A DNA stretch of 64,000 nt from DATENM01 sp045807765 (GCA_045807765.1 JBJMGU010000120.1:1-64000); one strand, 5' to 3'. Shown: positions 32,458-43,898, counted from the stretch's first letter. A program made the numbers and translations. The notes: generated from the sequence alone by a model not told the origin.

Positions 32458-33956
32458 TTCGCCTCCTGTACGGCCTGCGGCGCGGTCGAGGGCCGCCCGA
32501 CGAGCGACCCGACCACCAGGCCAAGCGCTGCCAATCCGAAGGCCGCAAAGCCGGTGACGTTCTCGCTCCAGTGGAGAAAAAAGAACGGGATGATCGCGCC
32601 CGTTGCGCCTGCAATCATCGCCAGATAACCGCCCGTGGTGTTGGCGCGTCGCCAGTAGAGCCCGCCGACTACACAGACGAAAGCGCCCGCCAGAAAGATC
32701 GTCCCCGTGATGTTCAGGTAGAGATAGACCGCGCCGGGCGGCGTGTAGTACAAACCCCAGAACATCAGGAATAGGCTGACGAAGAGATTGCTGATGCGGT
32801 TGACGAGAATCTGGGCGCGCGAATCGAGCGGCGGCTTCTTGAGCACGCGGCGCAGCGGCAGAATGATGTCTTGCGAAATGACCGCGCTCCAGCCCAGCAG
32901 GTAAGAGCTATTTACAGACATGGTCGCCGCCAGCATGCCGGCAACCACCAGTCCTTTTACTCCCGGACGCAGAATGGTCGCCAGCATCGCCGGCATCGCA
33001 TCAATCGGCGCGAGCGTCTGACCATCAACCACCGGCGCCGGCACGCCGTGATCGGTTGCGCCGGTGCCGAACATCGTCAACGCGGCAATGCCCCAGAGCA
33101 TCGGCAGCATGCCGCGACCGAGGAAGATAAAACCTGTCCAGGTCATTACTCGCTTCGAGGTTTCGGCGCTGCGCGTCGCAAACATGCGCATGGCGGTCGT
33201 CTGCCAGCAGGTATGCACTGAAAACCAGAGCAGCACTTGCCAGATCAAAAAGGTCAGGCCGAATTTCGGATTGGCAATCGGGTTGAAGCCGGCCTCGCCC
33301 ATTGTCGCCGTCACCTTATCAACAATGTTGCCCCAGCCGGCGTGAGCGACGGCATAGATCGTCACCAGGATGGTCGCGACCGACAGCAGTACGTATTGAA
33401 CGAAGTCCGTGATGACGACGGAAACCATGCCGCCCAGCACCGTGTAGAGCAATTCGAGCAGCAGGATGACGGTCATCGCCGCCACGAGGTAGCGCGAAGG
33501 GATGCCGCTCACGATGGTCAGGAACTCGCCTTCGATCTTGAGGAAGACGCCCATGTTGAGGATGCCGCCGAGGGCTACGAGCACTCCGGTCACCAGGCGC
33601 AGCCCGCGACTATACTTGACCTCGAAGAACTCCGGCACGGTCATCAGGCGCAGCTCGCGCAGGCGGCTGATGACGAAGCCCGTGCGCCCGACGAAGATCA
33701 TCACCAGGCCCGATATCAGCGCCGCCGCAAACGCCGCGAAGCCGTATTTGTAGCCCAGCTCGCCATTGTACATGTAGGTGATTGTGCCGATCTCTGTGGC
33801 CGCCAGCGTCGCGATGCCGACGTACAGGCCCAGCTCGCGGCCCGCCACCAGGAAGTGCGAGACGTTGCCGACGAAACGTTTGCCGATCAAGCCAACGGCG
33901 ACCGAAACGATCAGATAGACGATGACGATGAGCCAGTCAATCCCTGTAAACCCCAT
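32454..33956 (-). CDS. sodium:solute symporter (SSS family)
   Basis: 500 residues with about thirteen hydrophobic segments. Typical SSS landmarks: VGKRF-like start after TM1, ELGLYVGIATLAATEIGTITYMYNGE near residue 45, YTVLGGMVSVVITDFVQYVLL around 170, and SVNSSYLLGWSAVISQD near 350. These carriers move sugars, organic acids or amino acids with sodium. It is the first gene of the leftward unit with its small partner, an amidohydrolase and an oxidoreductase; the cargo is probably that pathway's substrate. Confidence 0.85.
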   Translation of the reverse strand: MGFTGIDWLIVIVYLIVSVAVGLIGKRFVGNVSHFLVAGRELGLYVGIATLAATEIGTITYMYNGELGYKYGFAAFAAALISGLVMIFVGRTGFVISRLRELRLMTVPEFFEVKYSRGLRLVTGVLVALGGILNMGVFLKIEGEFLTIVSGIPSRYLVAAMTVILLLELLYTVLGGMVSVVITDFVQYVLLSVATILVTIYAVAHAGWGNIVDKVTATMGEAGFNPIANPKFGLTFLIWQVLLWFSVHTCWQTTAMRMFATRSAETSKRVMTWTGFIFLGRGMLPMLWGIAALTMFGTGATDHGVPAPVVDGQTLAPIDAMPAMLATILRPGVKGLVVAGMLAATMSVNSSYLLGWSAVISQDIILPLRRVLKKPPLDSRAQILVNRISNLFVSLFLMFWGLYYTPPGAVYLYLNITGTIFLAGAFVCVVGGLYWRRANTTGGYLAMIAGATGAIIPFFFLHWSENVTGFAAFGLAALGLVVGSLVGRPSTAPQAVQEAK

Positions 33957-34255
33957 GCGCGGCGCTCCCGATTGTTGAATTTATCTGGCGAAATGCATAG
34001 ACGCTGCCAATCACTTCTGCGCCGCAATGTATCGCATAGATCATCGGATAAGATCAACAGCGATTTGCGAATTTACCGGCAGTGCATGACTTGCCGATCA
34101 CGCAAGCTTTAATCCGACCGAGCCATATCGAAGAACTCGATTGGCCTGCGGGCGACCAACTCATCTATGATCGCTTGGAGCAGGGCGAGCGTCATTGCGC
34201 CCGGCAAACCGCTTGATCTGATTAGCGGCATATTTAAAACCCGAGGAGTTTTCGA
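33957..34255. other. divergent intergenic region
   Basis: About 300 nt between the leftward symporter and the rightward esterase. No gene, repeat or clear palindrome seen; presumably holds both promoters. Confidence 0.5.
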
Positions 34256-35323
<1,068 letters not shown>

Positions 35324-35431
35324 CCGCCAACAATCGCTGTGGTGGTCGCGGCGCGAGCCGGGCGTTTGCTTGACTTATATTGGGCTTTGCAATAAACCTC
35401 TTTTAAAGGTGTTGGAAAAGGAGGCCGCGCG

Positions 35432-35836
35432 ATGGCAGGCCAGGCCGAAAGTACGAATTCCGCTTCGACAATCCAGACGGAGCAACAACTGCGGCACATT
35501 AACGATGAGTGGGTGGCGGCACTGGTCGGCGGCGATACCGCAACCCTCAACCGCCTGATGGACGAAGGCTGCATCTTCAGCTACGTCCTTGACGGCGACG
35601 ACCGAGCGCAGTTCATTGCCGATATCGAATCCGGCGACCTGCGGGTCGCTTCGCTCGTCCGCGATCACCTTGAAGTCTGCATCTTTGGCGCGACCGGCGT
35701 GCTGATCGGCTTTGACACCGCCGACTGGCGCTACAAAGGCCAGCAGATGCAGCGCCATTACCGCACCATACACGTCTACGCCGAGCGCGACGGCGAGTGG
35801 CTGATCGTCGCCATCCAGGCCAGCCCTATCGGATAG
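35432..35836 (+). CDS. SnoaL/DUF4440-like NTF2-fold protein
   Basis: 134 residues with AAGGAGG seven bases before ATG. The pattern EQQLRHINDEWVAALVGGDTATLNRLMDEGCIF...HYRTIHVYAERDGEWLIVAIQAS matches small NTF2-like proteins (DUF4440/SnoaL). They form a conical fold with a ligand pocket; some are enzymes, many are uncharacterised. No pathway neighbours. Confidence 0.75.
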   Translation: MAGQAESTNSASTIQTEQQLRHINDEWVAALVGGDTATLNRLMDEGCIFSYVLDGDDRAQFIADIESGDLRVASLVRDHLEVCIFGATGVLIGFDTADWRYKGQQMQRHYRTIHVYAERDGEWLIVAIQASPIG

Positions 35837-35856
35837 TGACAAGTGGCCGGGTAAGT

Positions 35857-35969
35857 ATTCAGGAGTCAGAAGTCAGGAGTCAGAATAAAAGTGGAAGGCG
35901 CGAAAAGTGTACGCACTGCCGCCGACTTCCTTCTTCATTCTGTCTTCTGACTTCTGACTCCTGACTCCC
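35857..35969. repeat. inverted word-repeat (AGGAGTCAGAAGTCAGGAGTC family)
   Basis: Left arm 35857-35886 and right arm about 35937-35968 are inverted copies built from AGTCAG/AAGTCAG words, separated by about 50 nt. It lies between two convergent genes. Confidence 0.7.
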
Positions 35970-35974
35970 TTCCT

Positions 35975-38900
35975 TTAGTAGTACAGCTTCAGAGCAAATT
36001 GAATCAGCCGCGGGTCGCGCGTGCTGGTGATCTGCCCGAAGGTGGTGCTGCCAAAGACCGTGCTGACGCCCAGGAAGTTGGTATGGTTCCAGATGTTGTA
36101 GGCTTCGGCGCGGAATTGCAGGTTGACGTTCTCGGTGAACTTCCAGCGCTTGCTCAACGTCATGTCCCACTTCTGGTAGCCCGGCCCGATGACGACGCCG
36201 CGCGGCGCGTTGCCGGGCCGCGTCACGCCTGCCGGCACGAGCTGGAAGGCGAACGGGTTGAACCACTGGAAGCGCGTGCGGATAGCCGACGTCTGGTTCG
36301 GGTTGGCTACCTGATCCGGGCGGCCTGAAGACGGGCTGGTGCCGAGGAAGCCGAGGGCTCCGGGATCGGTGCCGGTCGTCGTCACCGTCAGCGGCGAGCC
36401 GCTGGCGGCGCTGGTGATTCCCGACAGCTCCCAGCCGCCAAGCACGTGACCGAGGAAGCCCTTCTGATCACGGAAAAACGGCAACTGGTAGACGTAGTTG
36501 ATGGATAGGATGTGGCGGCGGTCGAGTTGCGACGGGCCGTAGTCGGCGGCGCGGTTGTACAGGCTCTGCGGTGCGCTGCTGCGGTCGGTCTGGTTGTCCG
36601 TGAGCGCCTTCGACCAGGTGTAGGAGAGCCGCACCAGCGAGCCTTCCCTGAAGGTCTTGTCCGCCGACACCTGCATCGAGTTGTAGTTCGAGTTGAACCA
36701 GTTCTGGATGCTGCCAATCGAGGAAAAGCCCTTGTAAGGGCGCACGGCATTCAGCCGCGGCGTGAGGGCGGTGGTCACTTGCGTGCCCGCCGTGATGATG
36801 CCGGCGGCAACCGCTGCCCCCGGCGGCACTTCGTTGAGGTCAACGATGCCCGGCAGGTGCGTGCCCTTCGAGCCGTAGTAGCCGACCGCGACGACGAAGT
36901 TCTTCGTCACTTCGCGCTGCACATCGAGGCTCCACTGCTGGACGTAAGGCATGTCACTGTTGTTGGGTGTGCCGCGGATGGCTTTCGGCGCTGCGGAGAT
37001 CGACGGCAGCACCGAGGCCGGGTTGTTCAGCACCGTGTTGCTGATCGTCACATTGTTGACGTAAGGCGGGTTGCCGAAGATGTTCTGCTCAAGAATGCCT
37101 ACCAGCGTCACGTCATAGCTGATGCCATAGCCGCCGCGAATCGCCGTCTTGCCATCCTTGTACGGGTCCCAGGCGAAGCCGAAGACCGGCGCGAAGTCGC
37201 TGTTGCTTTCCGGCGACACTTTGTCGCCAAATGGCGAGTTCTGGCCGGCGATGACGATGCCGTTGAGCGGGTCGCCGGTGCCCGGAATGATGTTGCCGGT
37301 CGTCGGGTTGATCTGCACCGCTTTGGCCGGGTCGTAGGCCGCCGGATCAAAGTTCGTCAGCTTGCCCGTCTTGTCAATCGGCTGGCGGAAAAGCGAATAG
37401 CGCAAGCCGAAGTTGAGCGTCAGGTTCGACTTCCAGCGGAAGTCGTCCTGGATGTAGAACTCGAACTGGCGGGTGCGAATGTCGGGCGTCAGGTCCTGAT
37501 CGGCCTGCGCGAAGGTCGAGACATTGCCAAGCAGGAAGTTGGCCCACGCCTGCTGGGTGGTGGTCGCCGTAGAACCGGTCGGACGCGGCGAGGTGGCAAA
37601 GGCGAACGACCCGACGTTGTTGCCGCCGGCGTTCTCCGTCTTCTGGTAAAAGTTCATGCTGGTGCCGACCTTGAAGGTGTGCAGGCCGTGAATCCAGGTG
37701 ACATTGTCAAAGATGTTGTGGTTGCGGTTGAAGTCGTCATACGGGCCGAAGCCGGCGACGCCTGCATATCCCGGCGAGATGCTCGGGATGCGGTCGAGCG
37801 TGACCGCGAACGGCAGCTTGACCGCCGAGGTGACGTTCGGCGAGTTCTCGCTCAAAGCCAGGCCGATGGGTCGGCTGACGATGGCGCCGTACGAGAAGGC
37901 ATAGCCCAGTTCGTTGAGCAGCGTCGGGCGCAGGGTCTGAACGCTGCGCGCTACCCAGGAGTAGCCGGGCGAGTCGGTCTTGGTCGTCGCCACGCCGGGC
38001 ACCGTCAGGCCGGTGAACAATCCGCCCGGCTCTTCAGTCGGTATGGTGTCGTGCAGGTAGCGCACGGCGAGGGTCACCTTGCTGCTGAAGTTGTGATCAA
38101 CGCGCGCCAGCTCCTGGCGGTGATTGAAGACGTTGCGCACGTTGCTGATCAAGGTGTTGGTGCCCGAATTCGGCAGCGGGATGTTGGCATAGATGTCTTG
38201 CAGGTAAGCCCGCGCCGCCGGGTTGATGTTGGTGATCGTTGTCGCCGACTGCGTACAAGCAGTGCCGGCAGCGTTGGTCGCCACGCAGATGGGCGCTGAG
38301 AAGATGCCCTGGCGCTCGGCAGCGCTCGGCACCGTGGCGTTAAAGGTCGAGTAGGTGATGACGCGGCGGAATTCCTGCGAGAAGAAGAAGAAGGTCTTGT
38401 CCCGCTCCTTGTTGTAAAAGCCGGGAATGGTCACAGGGCCGCCGATGGTGTAGCCGAAGTTGTTGTAGCGCAGGATGGGGCGCGGCGTGCGCAGCGTGCC
38501 GGCGCGCGGATCATTCGCCGCAACGATGACATCGGGCGCCAGCGCCGTCGGGTCGGTCGTGAAGCGGCCCGTCAGGTTGTTGAAGTAGGGGTTGGCGTTC
38601 AGCTTGTCGTTGCGGAAGAACTCGTAGAGGTTGCCATGAAAATCATGGCCGCCCGACTTGGTGATGACGTTGACGTGGCCGCTGGCGTTGCGCCCATACT
38701 CGGCGCTGTAGTGATTGCGCAGCACCTTGAACTCGGCAATGGCGTCAATGCTCGGATAGTTCAACAGCGTCAGGTTCGAGCCGCGGTCAACGTTGTCTGC
38801 GCCGTCAATCGTCCAGCTATTCTGGCTGGTGCGCCCGCCGTTGATCGAGATTGACACGGTGTTAGTCTGGCCGAACGGGTTGGTCGTGCCGATGTAAGCC

Positions 38901-39421
38901 TGGTCGGTCATCGTCGAGCTGACGCCCGGAAGCAACGTGACCAGTTGCACGAAGTTGCGGTTATTGAGCGGCAGCTCGCGCACCTCGATGTTCGAGACCA
39001 GGCTGCCGGCGGTTGCCGTCTGCAACTCGACCTGCGTAGCGCTGGCTTCGACATGCACCTCTTCGGTGATGGCGCCGGCTTCGAGCGCCACGTCAACCGA
39101 CAGGCGGTCGTTGACGTTCAACTGAATGTCGGTCTTGGTGTATTTCTTGAAGCCCGCGGCTTCGACGGTGACCGCGTAGCTGCCGGCTTGCAAGAGCGGC
39201 GCCGAGTAAGCGCCTTCCTCGTTGGTCGACAGCGTGCGGGCGACGATGTTTTTCGTCGTTTCTCTGATTGTCACGGTGGCGCCGGCGACCGCTGCGCCAT
39301 TGGCGTCGCGGACAATGCCGACGATGCTGCCCGTGATGTCCTGCGCGCGGGCCGGGATCGCCATGACGGCGAGGCCCACAAGCAGCAACAGACTGACTGC
39401 TTTCCTGATGATCGGTGACAT
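35975..39421 (-). CDS. TonB-dependent receptor, Oar-like
   Basis: 1148 residues: signal peptide (KAVSLLLLVGLAVMAIPARA), an N-terminal carboxypeptidase-regulatory-like beta domain (ITGSIVGIVRDANGAAVAGATVTIRE, ~30-115), a plug domain around 120-260 (VSNIEVRELPLNNRNFVQLV), and a long beta-barrel ending in aromatic FALKLYY. Oar-type receptors are abundant in Acidobacteriota and import oligosaccharides or other large nutrients, or organise the outer membrane. It is upstream of the NamZ-fusion gene, on the same strand but not overlapping. Confidence 0.85.
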   Translation of the reverse strand: MSPIIRKAVSLLLLVGLAVMAIPARAQDITGSIVGIVRDANGAAVAGATVTIRETTKNIVARTLSTNEEGAYSAPLLQAGSYAVTVEAAGFKKYTKTDIQLNVNDRLSVDVALEAGAITEEVHVEASATQVELQTATAGSLVSNIEVRELPLNNRNFVQLVTLLPGVSSTMTDQAYIGTTNPFGQTNTVSISINGGRTSQNSWTIDGADNVDRGSNLTLLNYPSIDAIAEFKVLRNHYSAEYGRNASGHVNVITKSGGHDFHGNLYEFFRNDKLNANPYFNNLTGRFTTDPTALAPDVIVAANDPRAGTLRTPRPILRYNNFGYTIGGPVTIPGFYNKERDKTFFFFSQEFRRVITYSTFNATVPSAAERQGIFSAPICVATNAAGTACTQSATTITNINPAARAYLQDIYANIPLPNSGTNTLISNVRNVFNHRQELARVDHNFSSKVTLAVRYLHDTIPTEEPGGLFTGLTVPGVATTKTDSPGYSWVARSVQTLRPTLLNELGYAFSYGAIVSRPIGLALSENSPNVTSAVKLPFAVTLDRIPSISPGYAGVAGFGPYDDFNRNHNIFDNVTWIHGLHTFKVGTSMNFYQKTENAGGNNVGSFAFATSPRPTGSTATTTQQAWANFLLGNVSTFAQADQDLTPDIRTRQFEFYIQDDFRWKSNLTLNFGLRYSLFRQPIDKTGKLTNFDPAAYDPAKAVQINPTTGNIIPGTGDPLNGIVIAGQNSPFGDKVSPESNSDFAPVFGFAWDPYKDGKTAIRGGYGISYDVTLVGILEQNIFGNPPYVNNVTISNTVLNNPASVLPSISAAPKAIRGTPNNSDMPYVQQWSLDVQREVTKNFVVAVGYYGSKGTHLPGIVDLNEVPPGAAVAAGIITAGTQVTTALTPRLNAVRPYKGFSSIGSIQNWFNSNYNSMQVSADKTFREGSLVRLSYTWSKALTDNQTDRSSAPQSLYNRAADYGPSQLDRRHILSINYVYQLPFFRDQKGFLGHVLGGWELSGITSAASGSPLTVTTTGTDPGALGFLGTSPSSGRPDQVANPNQTSAIRTRFQWFNPFAFQLVPAGVTRPGNAPRGVVIGPGYQKWDMTLSKRWKFTENVNLQFRAEAYNIWNHTNFLGVSTVFGSTTFGQITSTRDPRLIQFALKLYY

Positions 39422-39533
39422 AGGTTGCCTCCATTCCTTATTAGTAAGCGAAACTACCGTAGCGCGCCGCTCGTGGCGGGCGCTTCTCTGTTATCGTTGC
39501 GCGGCGCTCGCTCCGCTGTCGCGTCGCGCCTTC

Positions 39534-41990
39534 TCAATACAGCAGATACTTCTGCCTGATGCGAGCAAACTCCGCCAGCCCGCCTTGCCAGACGCCGGCC
39601 AGGTCGGCGGGGGCCTTCCCTTCTTTCAATGCCGCCAGCGTCGCGCGATTGGCGAGCAGGCGCAAGTAATCGTCAACTTTCCAGGTGCCTGAATAGAGTC
39701 GGTTCAACTGGTAAGCGATCTCTAAGCCAACGATCACTGGTCGCAGCGTGGCGCGATCTGTGAGGACGAGGTTAACGCCGCCGCACTCTTCGCCGGCGAA
39801 CTTCGATGACTTAGGCTTAAATCTTACGGGCACAAAGCGCACTCCGGCAAGCCCTGCGCGGTTGAGCGCATCGCTCAATTTCTGCGGCTCGATCCACGGC
39901 GCGCCGATGATCTCGAAAGGCGTATCGGTGCCGCGCCCGACCGAAAGATTGGTGGTCTCAAGTAAGCCGATGCCGGGATACAACATGGCTTCGGTCAGGC
40001 TGCGCATGTTCGGCGACAGGTTGACCCAGGTAAGCGATGTGCCGTCATAGTAATCGGCCCGCCGCCAGCCTTCCAGCTTGATGATCATCAGGTCAGCGCC
40101 AATCTTGCGCTCGCCGTTAAAGAGCATGGCCAGCTCGCCCATCGTCATGCCGTGGCGCACAGGCAGACGGTAGGGCACGGTGAACGACAGCAGATCGGCG
40201 TCGGCCACAGGGCCTTCGATGTCGTAGCCGTTAATCGGATTTGGACGATCCAGGACGACGAACTTGAGCTGGCGGCGGGCGGCCTCTTCCATCGCGTAGA
40301 GCATCGTCGTCGTGTAGGTGTAGAAGCGCGCGCCGACATCTTGAATGTCGAAGACCAGCGTGTCTATGCCTTTCAGCATGTCGTCGGTCGGGCGCTTGGT
40401 GGCGTTGTCATACAGGCTATAAACCGGCAGGCCGGTCTTCTCGTCGTGGCTGTTGCTGATCGGCGCGTCTTCGATGCCGCGCAAGCCATGTTCGGGCGAA
40501 AAGAGCGCGACGAGCTTGAAGTTGGTCGCCGCCGCCAGCCGGTCTATCGTCGAGTGGCCGTCGCGGTCGCGCCCTGTGTGATTGGTAATCAAGCCGACGC
40601 GGCGGCCTTCGAGGGCTTTGAAGGCGTCGCGCGCCAATACATCGATGCCGGTCAGCACCGGGTGGAGCGGCGTGGCCTGCGGCCCCGCTCGATTGACCGA
40701 AGCGCGCGGCGCTTCGACAACCGACACAGGTGAGCCGAGCGAGGCAAAGACCGGCGCGTAAGGCGGCGCGGTAATCGCCCCGGCGACGATGGAGGCGACG
40801 AACGAGCGCAGCCGCGTCACGTCGCCGTGGCCGGTCGGGTGGACGCGGTTCGTAAGCAAGACCACAAAGGTTTCGCTCGCAGGGTCCATCCACAGGCTGG
40901 TGCCGGTGAATCCGGTGTGGCCGAAGGTGCCGACCGGGAAGAGGTCGCCGCGATTGGATGAAAACGATGTGTTGACATCCCAGCCGATGCCGCGCATTTG
41001 CGCCGTCGGCAAGGTGTGCGCGCTCAACATTCGCTCGACAGTGTAAGGCGCGAGCAAGCGCACGCCGTTCAGCTCGCCTTTGTTCAAGATCATCTGGCAG
41101 AAGATGGCCAGATCGTCGGCGGTTGAAAACAGGCCGGCGTGACCGGCGACGCCGCCCATCTCGTAGGAGCGCGGGTCGTGGACTTCGCCGCGCATCCAGC
41201 GCCCCTCGCGCATCTCGGTCGGCGCGATCCGCGATGTGTCGCCGTGTTGCTGCTCGCCGCTCGCCGGCTCAATCGGCAGATACGCGGTGTGCGCCATGCC
41301 GAGCGGCGCGAAGATGTTTTCGCGAGCGAACGCATCAATGCGCTTGCCCGAGACGCGGCGGACAATCTCGGCGGCGACGATGAAGCCGACATCCGAATAG
41401 ACGAAGCGCGTGCCCGGCTCGTATGCAGGCTTCAGCTTGTAAATCTCTTCGAGCGGCTTGATCGTGACGCCGACATAATCGGCTATCTCGTTGTCGGGCG
41501 GCAGCCCGGCGCGGTGCGTCATCAGTTGCTCGATGGTGATGCGCTCCTTGCCGTTTGCGGCGAACTCAGGGATGTAGAGCGACACCGGATCGGCGAGGCT
41601 CAAGCGACCGCGCTCGACCAGCATCATCACCGAGGTCGTCGTCGCCACGACTTTGGTGAGCGATGCAAGATCGAAGATCGTATCCACGGTCATGGCTTCG
41701 CGCTGCGGCTGAAGGGCGCGGTCGCCGAAGGCTTTGCGATAGACGATGCGGCCACGCCGCCCGACCACGACGACCGCGCCCGGCGTCTCTTTGCGCTCGA
41801 CTGCGGCGCGCACCGCGTCATCAATGCGGGCGAGCCGCTCGCTCGACATGCCGACGGTTTCGGGCGCGACTTCAGCGAGCGCTGATGATGGGTGCGCGGC
41901 GCGACGTTGCGCCAGCAGTGACGGCGACAGCGAAGAGACAGCAAGGATTGCAATGATGAAATAAGCGAATCGGCGTCGGACATTCGTCAT
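39534..41990 (-). CDS. AmiE-like serine hydrolase fused to NamZ-like (DUF1343) exo-muramidase
   Basis: 818 residues (ATG 41990; seven more in frame). After a signal peptide, residues ~45-400 are a class-C beta-lactamase/PBP-like serine hydrolase with S110-x-x-K113 in DLASLTKV and a Tyr motif YSDVGF. From ~425 to the end is DUF1343: VLTGIDVLARDAFKALEGRRVGLITNHTGRD, FSPEHGLRG, DIQDVGARFYTY, DRPNPINGYDIEGP. In Bacillus the separate proteins AmiE (an MurNAc-L-Ala amidase of this hydrolase family) and NamZ (exo-N-acetylmuramidase) are encoded together. Here they are one exported polypeptide, next to a symporter and a sugar kinase, so it likely digests peptidoglycan fragments. Confidence 0.75.
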   Translation of the reverse strand: MTNVRRRFAYFIIAILAVSSLSPSLLAQRRAAHPSSALAEVAPETVGMSSERLARIDDAVRAAVERKETPGAVVVVGRRGRIVYRKAFGDRALQPQREAMTVDTIFDLASLTKVVATTTSVMMLVERGRLSLADPVSLYIPEFAANGKERITIEQLMTHRAGLPPDNEIADYVGVTIKPLEEIYKLKPAYEPGTRFVYSDVGFIVAAEIVRRVSGKRIDAFARENIFAPLGMAHTAYLPIEPASGEQQHGDTSRIAPTEMREGRWMRGEVHDPRSYEMGGVAGHAGLFSTADDLAIFCQMILNKGELNGVRLLAPYTVERMLSAHTLPTAQMRGIGWDVNTSFSSNRGDLFPVGTFGHTGFTGTSLWMDPASETFVVLLTNRVHPTGHGDVTRLRSFVASIVAGAITAPPYAPVFASLGSPVSVVEAPRASVNRAGPQATPLHPVLTGIDVLARDAFKALEGRRVGLITNHTGRDRDGHSTIDRLAAATNFKLVALFSPEHGLRGIEDAPISNSHDEKTGLPVYSLYDNATKRPTDDMLKGIDTLVFDIQDVGARFYTYTTTMLYAMEEAARRQLKFVVLDRPNPINGYDIEGPVADADLLSFTVPYRLPVRHGMTMGELAMLFNGERKIGADLMIIKLEGWRRADYYDGTSLTWVNLSPNMRSLTEAMLYPGIGLLETTNLSVGRGTDTPFEIIGAPWIEPQKLSDALNRAGLAGVRFVPVRFKPKSSKFAGEECGGVNLVLTDRATLRPVIVGLEIAYQLNRLYSGTWKVDDYLRLLANRATLAALKEGKAPADLAGVWQGGLAEFARIRQKYLLY

Positions 41991-42016
41991 CTTGTCTCGA
42001 TTGCAGATCATATTGA

Positions 42017-43537
42017 TTAATCGTTCGCAGCGCTGCTCACTGTCTCAACCACTGGCTGCGGCGAAGGCTTGCTAAGCAGGCTGACGCTGTAACCAACGGC
42101 CAGACAAACCGCCGTGCCTATCAGCACATACCAGGTCCATGCCACCGCTGTGTAGAGTTTAATCAGCAGCATGAAGACCAGCGAGACAGCCATGCCCGTC
42201 ATCACCCCTGTCTGATTGGCGCGACGGCTCAGAACGCCGAGCAGGAATGCGCCGAGCATCGGGCCATAGACCAATGACGCAATCGTCAGCCCCACCGTGA
42301 AGACCGAGCCCCAACCGCTCGCCAGCACCGCAATGGCGATCAGCACGATGCCCCACGCGGCGGTGAACCACCGCGACAGCTTCAACAAGCTCTCATCGCT
42401 CTTGCCGCGACCCGCAAGCGGCTTATAGAAATCGATCACGCTGGTCGAGGCCAGCGAGTTGAGCGAGCCGCTCAGGTTCGACATCGCCGCCGCAAAGATC
42501 GCCGCGATGACCAGTCCCGATATGCCGTGCGGCAACCGCTCAACGATAAACAGCGGGAAGACGTCATCGTTGCTCGGCGATTGCGGGTTGAGCGGATAAT
42601 ACCTGGCATAGGCGAACAGCATCACGCCGATCACCAGAAAGAGCGCGAACTGAAAGAGCACAACGAAGCCGCTCAAGATGATCGCCTTCTGGCTGTCGCG
42701 CTGGTCGCGGCAGGTGAGCAATCGCTGCACGAGTAGTTGATCTGTGCCGTGCGAAGCCATCGTCAAACAGGTGCCGCCGAGCAGGCCGGCCCAGAACGTG
42801 AACGGCAGCTTGAAATCCCAGGAGAACGAGAAAATCTGAAATTTATTGGCTTCTCGACCTACGGCAACGACCGTGTCCCAGCCGCCGGGGATCAGCCGCA
42901 GCAGCATATACGCCGCCAGCAGCGAGCCGGCTACATAGATCACCAGTTGAATCAAGTCCGTCCAAATCACCGCCGCGATGCCGCCTTCGAAGGTGTAGAT
43001 CAGCGTCAGCAAGCCGACGATGAAGATTGAAATCAGCCAGAGGCGCGGCAGGCCCGGCAGGCTCACGCTCAAGACCGCACTCAGCACCAGCGATGCCGCG
43101 TAGACGCGCACGCCTTCGGCGAGCGCCCGCATGATTAAAAACAGGGATGCGGCGAAATTCTTGGTTTGCGGCCCGAAGCGTCGCTTGAGCAGCTCGTAGG
43201 CGGTCAGCAATTCGCCTTTGAAATAAGCCGGGATGAAGAGCAAGCTGATGATGAAGCGCGCGATGATGTAACCGAAGACGACTTGCAGATAGGCGAGGCT
43301 GCCGCCCTGCTCTGGCCGCCCGTAGACGGTGTAGGCCAGGGCCGGCACACCGATCAGCGTCAGTGTGCTGGTTTCGGTGGCGACAATCGACAGGCTGATG
43401 ACCACCCACGAGGTGTTCTTTGAACCGATGAAGTAGTCTTTGACGGTGCGCTGCGAGCGGCGAAAGCGCATACCAAAGACAGTGATGCCCACAAGGTAAA
43501 GCAGCAGGACGATGTAATCTATCGCCGAGAATCCCAT
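42017..43537 (-). CDS. sodium:solute symporter (SSS family), cell-wall salvage context
   Basis: 506 residues from ATG 43537; the frame could be 27 longer but those residues are not membrane-like. About thirteen hydrophobic segments, with IVATETSTLTLIGVPALAYTVYG near residue 55, and LSGSLNSLASTSVIDFYKPLAG near 340 as SSS landmarks. It lies between the AmiE-NamZ fusion and a BadF-type sugar kinase on the same strand, suggesting uptake of N-acetylmuramate, N-acetylglucosamine or anhydro-sugar fragments. Confidence 0.8.
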   Translation of the reverse strand: MGFSAIDYIVLLLYLVGITVFGMRFRRSQRTVKDYFIGSKNTSWVVISLSIVATETSTLTLIGVPALAYTVYGRPEQGGSLAYLQVVFGYIIARFIISLLFIPAYFKGELLTAYELLKRRFGPQTKNFAASLFLIMRALAEGVRVYAASLVLSAVLSVSLPGLPRLWLISIFIVGLLTLIYTFEGGIAAVIWTDLIQLVIYVAGSLLAAYMLLRLIPGGWDTVVAVGREANKFQIFSFSWDFKLPFTFWAGLLGGTCLTMASHGTDQLLVQRLLTCRDQRDSQKAIILSGFVVLFQFALFLVIGVMLFAYARYYPLNPQSPSNDDVFPLFIVERLPHGISGLVIAAIFAAAMSNLSGSLNSLASTSVIDFYKPLAGRGKSDESLLKLSRWFTAAWGIVLIAIAVLASGWGSVFTVGLTIASLVYGPMLGAFLLGVLSRRANQTGVMTGMAVSLVFMLLIKLYTAVAWTWYVLIGTAVCLAVGYSVSLLSKPSPQPVVETVSSAAND

Positions 43538-43618
43538 ACCGATCAAGCCTGCCGAACGAACCGCTATCGGAAGTGATGGAGGAAACGTGAGACTGCCTGA
43601 CTTCAAACGCCTGAGCAA

Positions 43619-43898
43619 CTCAGCCCGACTGGGTAATGATAAAACGGTGATGCTGCAATTGCCGCGTCGCGGCAGTTGAATTTAGGCAGGTACTTCAGTG
43701 CCTGTGTGCGCCAGCCCGATTGCCGCCGCGTCGCGTCAGCGATGATTGAATGCCCGCTGACTCAGGCGTCGCTACGCGACGCGCGTTGATCTGTCGCTCG
43801 CACCCCAGGCGTTGAAACGCCTGGCTAAATTCAACCCGCCGCTACGCGGCGCGATCTCATCGCCTGAGCCGTGAATGGTCCCCGAGTTACGAACCGCT
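43619..43898. repeat. compound palindromic element
   Basis: About 280 nt with no gene. Two inverted copies of one unit (43661-43704 and 43805-43853): each pairs a GC-rich hairpin (such as CCGCCGCTACGCGGCG) with a TTGAATTTA core and a second hairpin (CCAGGCGTTGAAACGCCTGG). Further GCGTCGC/GCGACGC hairpins lie between. It separates the kinase and symporter genes. Confidence 0.65.

Noticed and set aside
39422..39533. Possible short gene between the TonB receptor and the AmiE-NamZ gene
   Set aside because: No frame with a start and ribosome site in this 110-nt gap.
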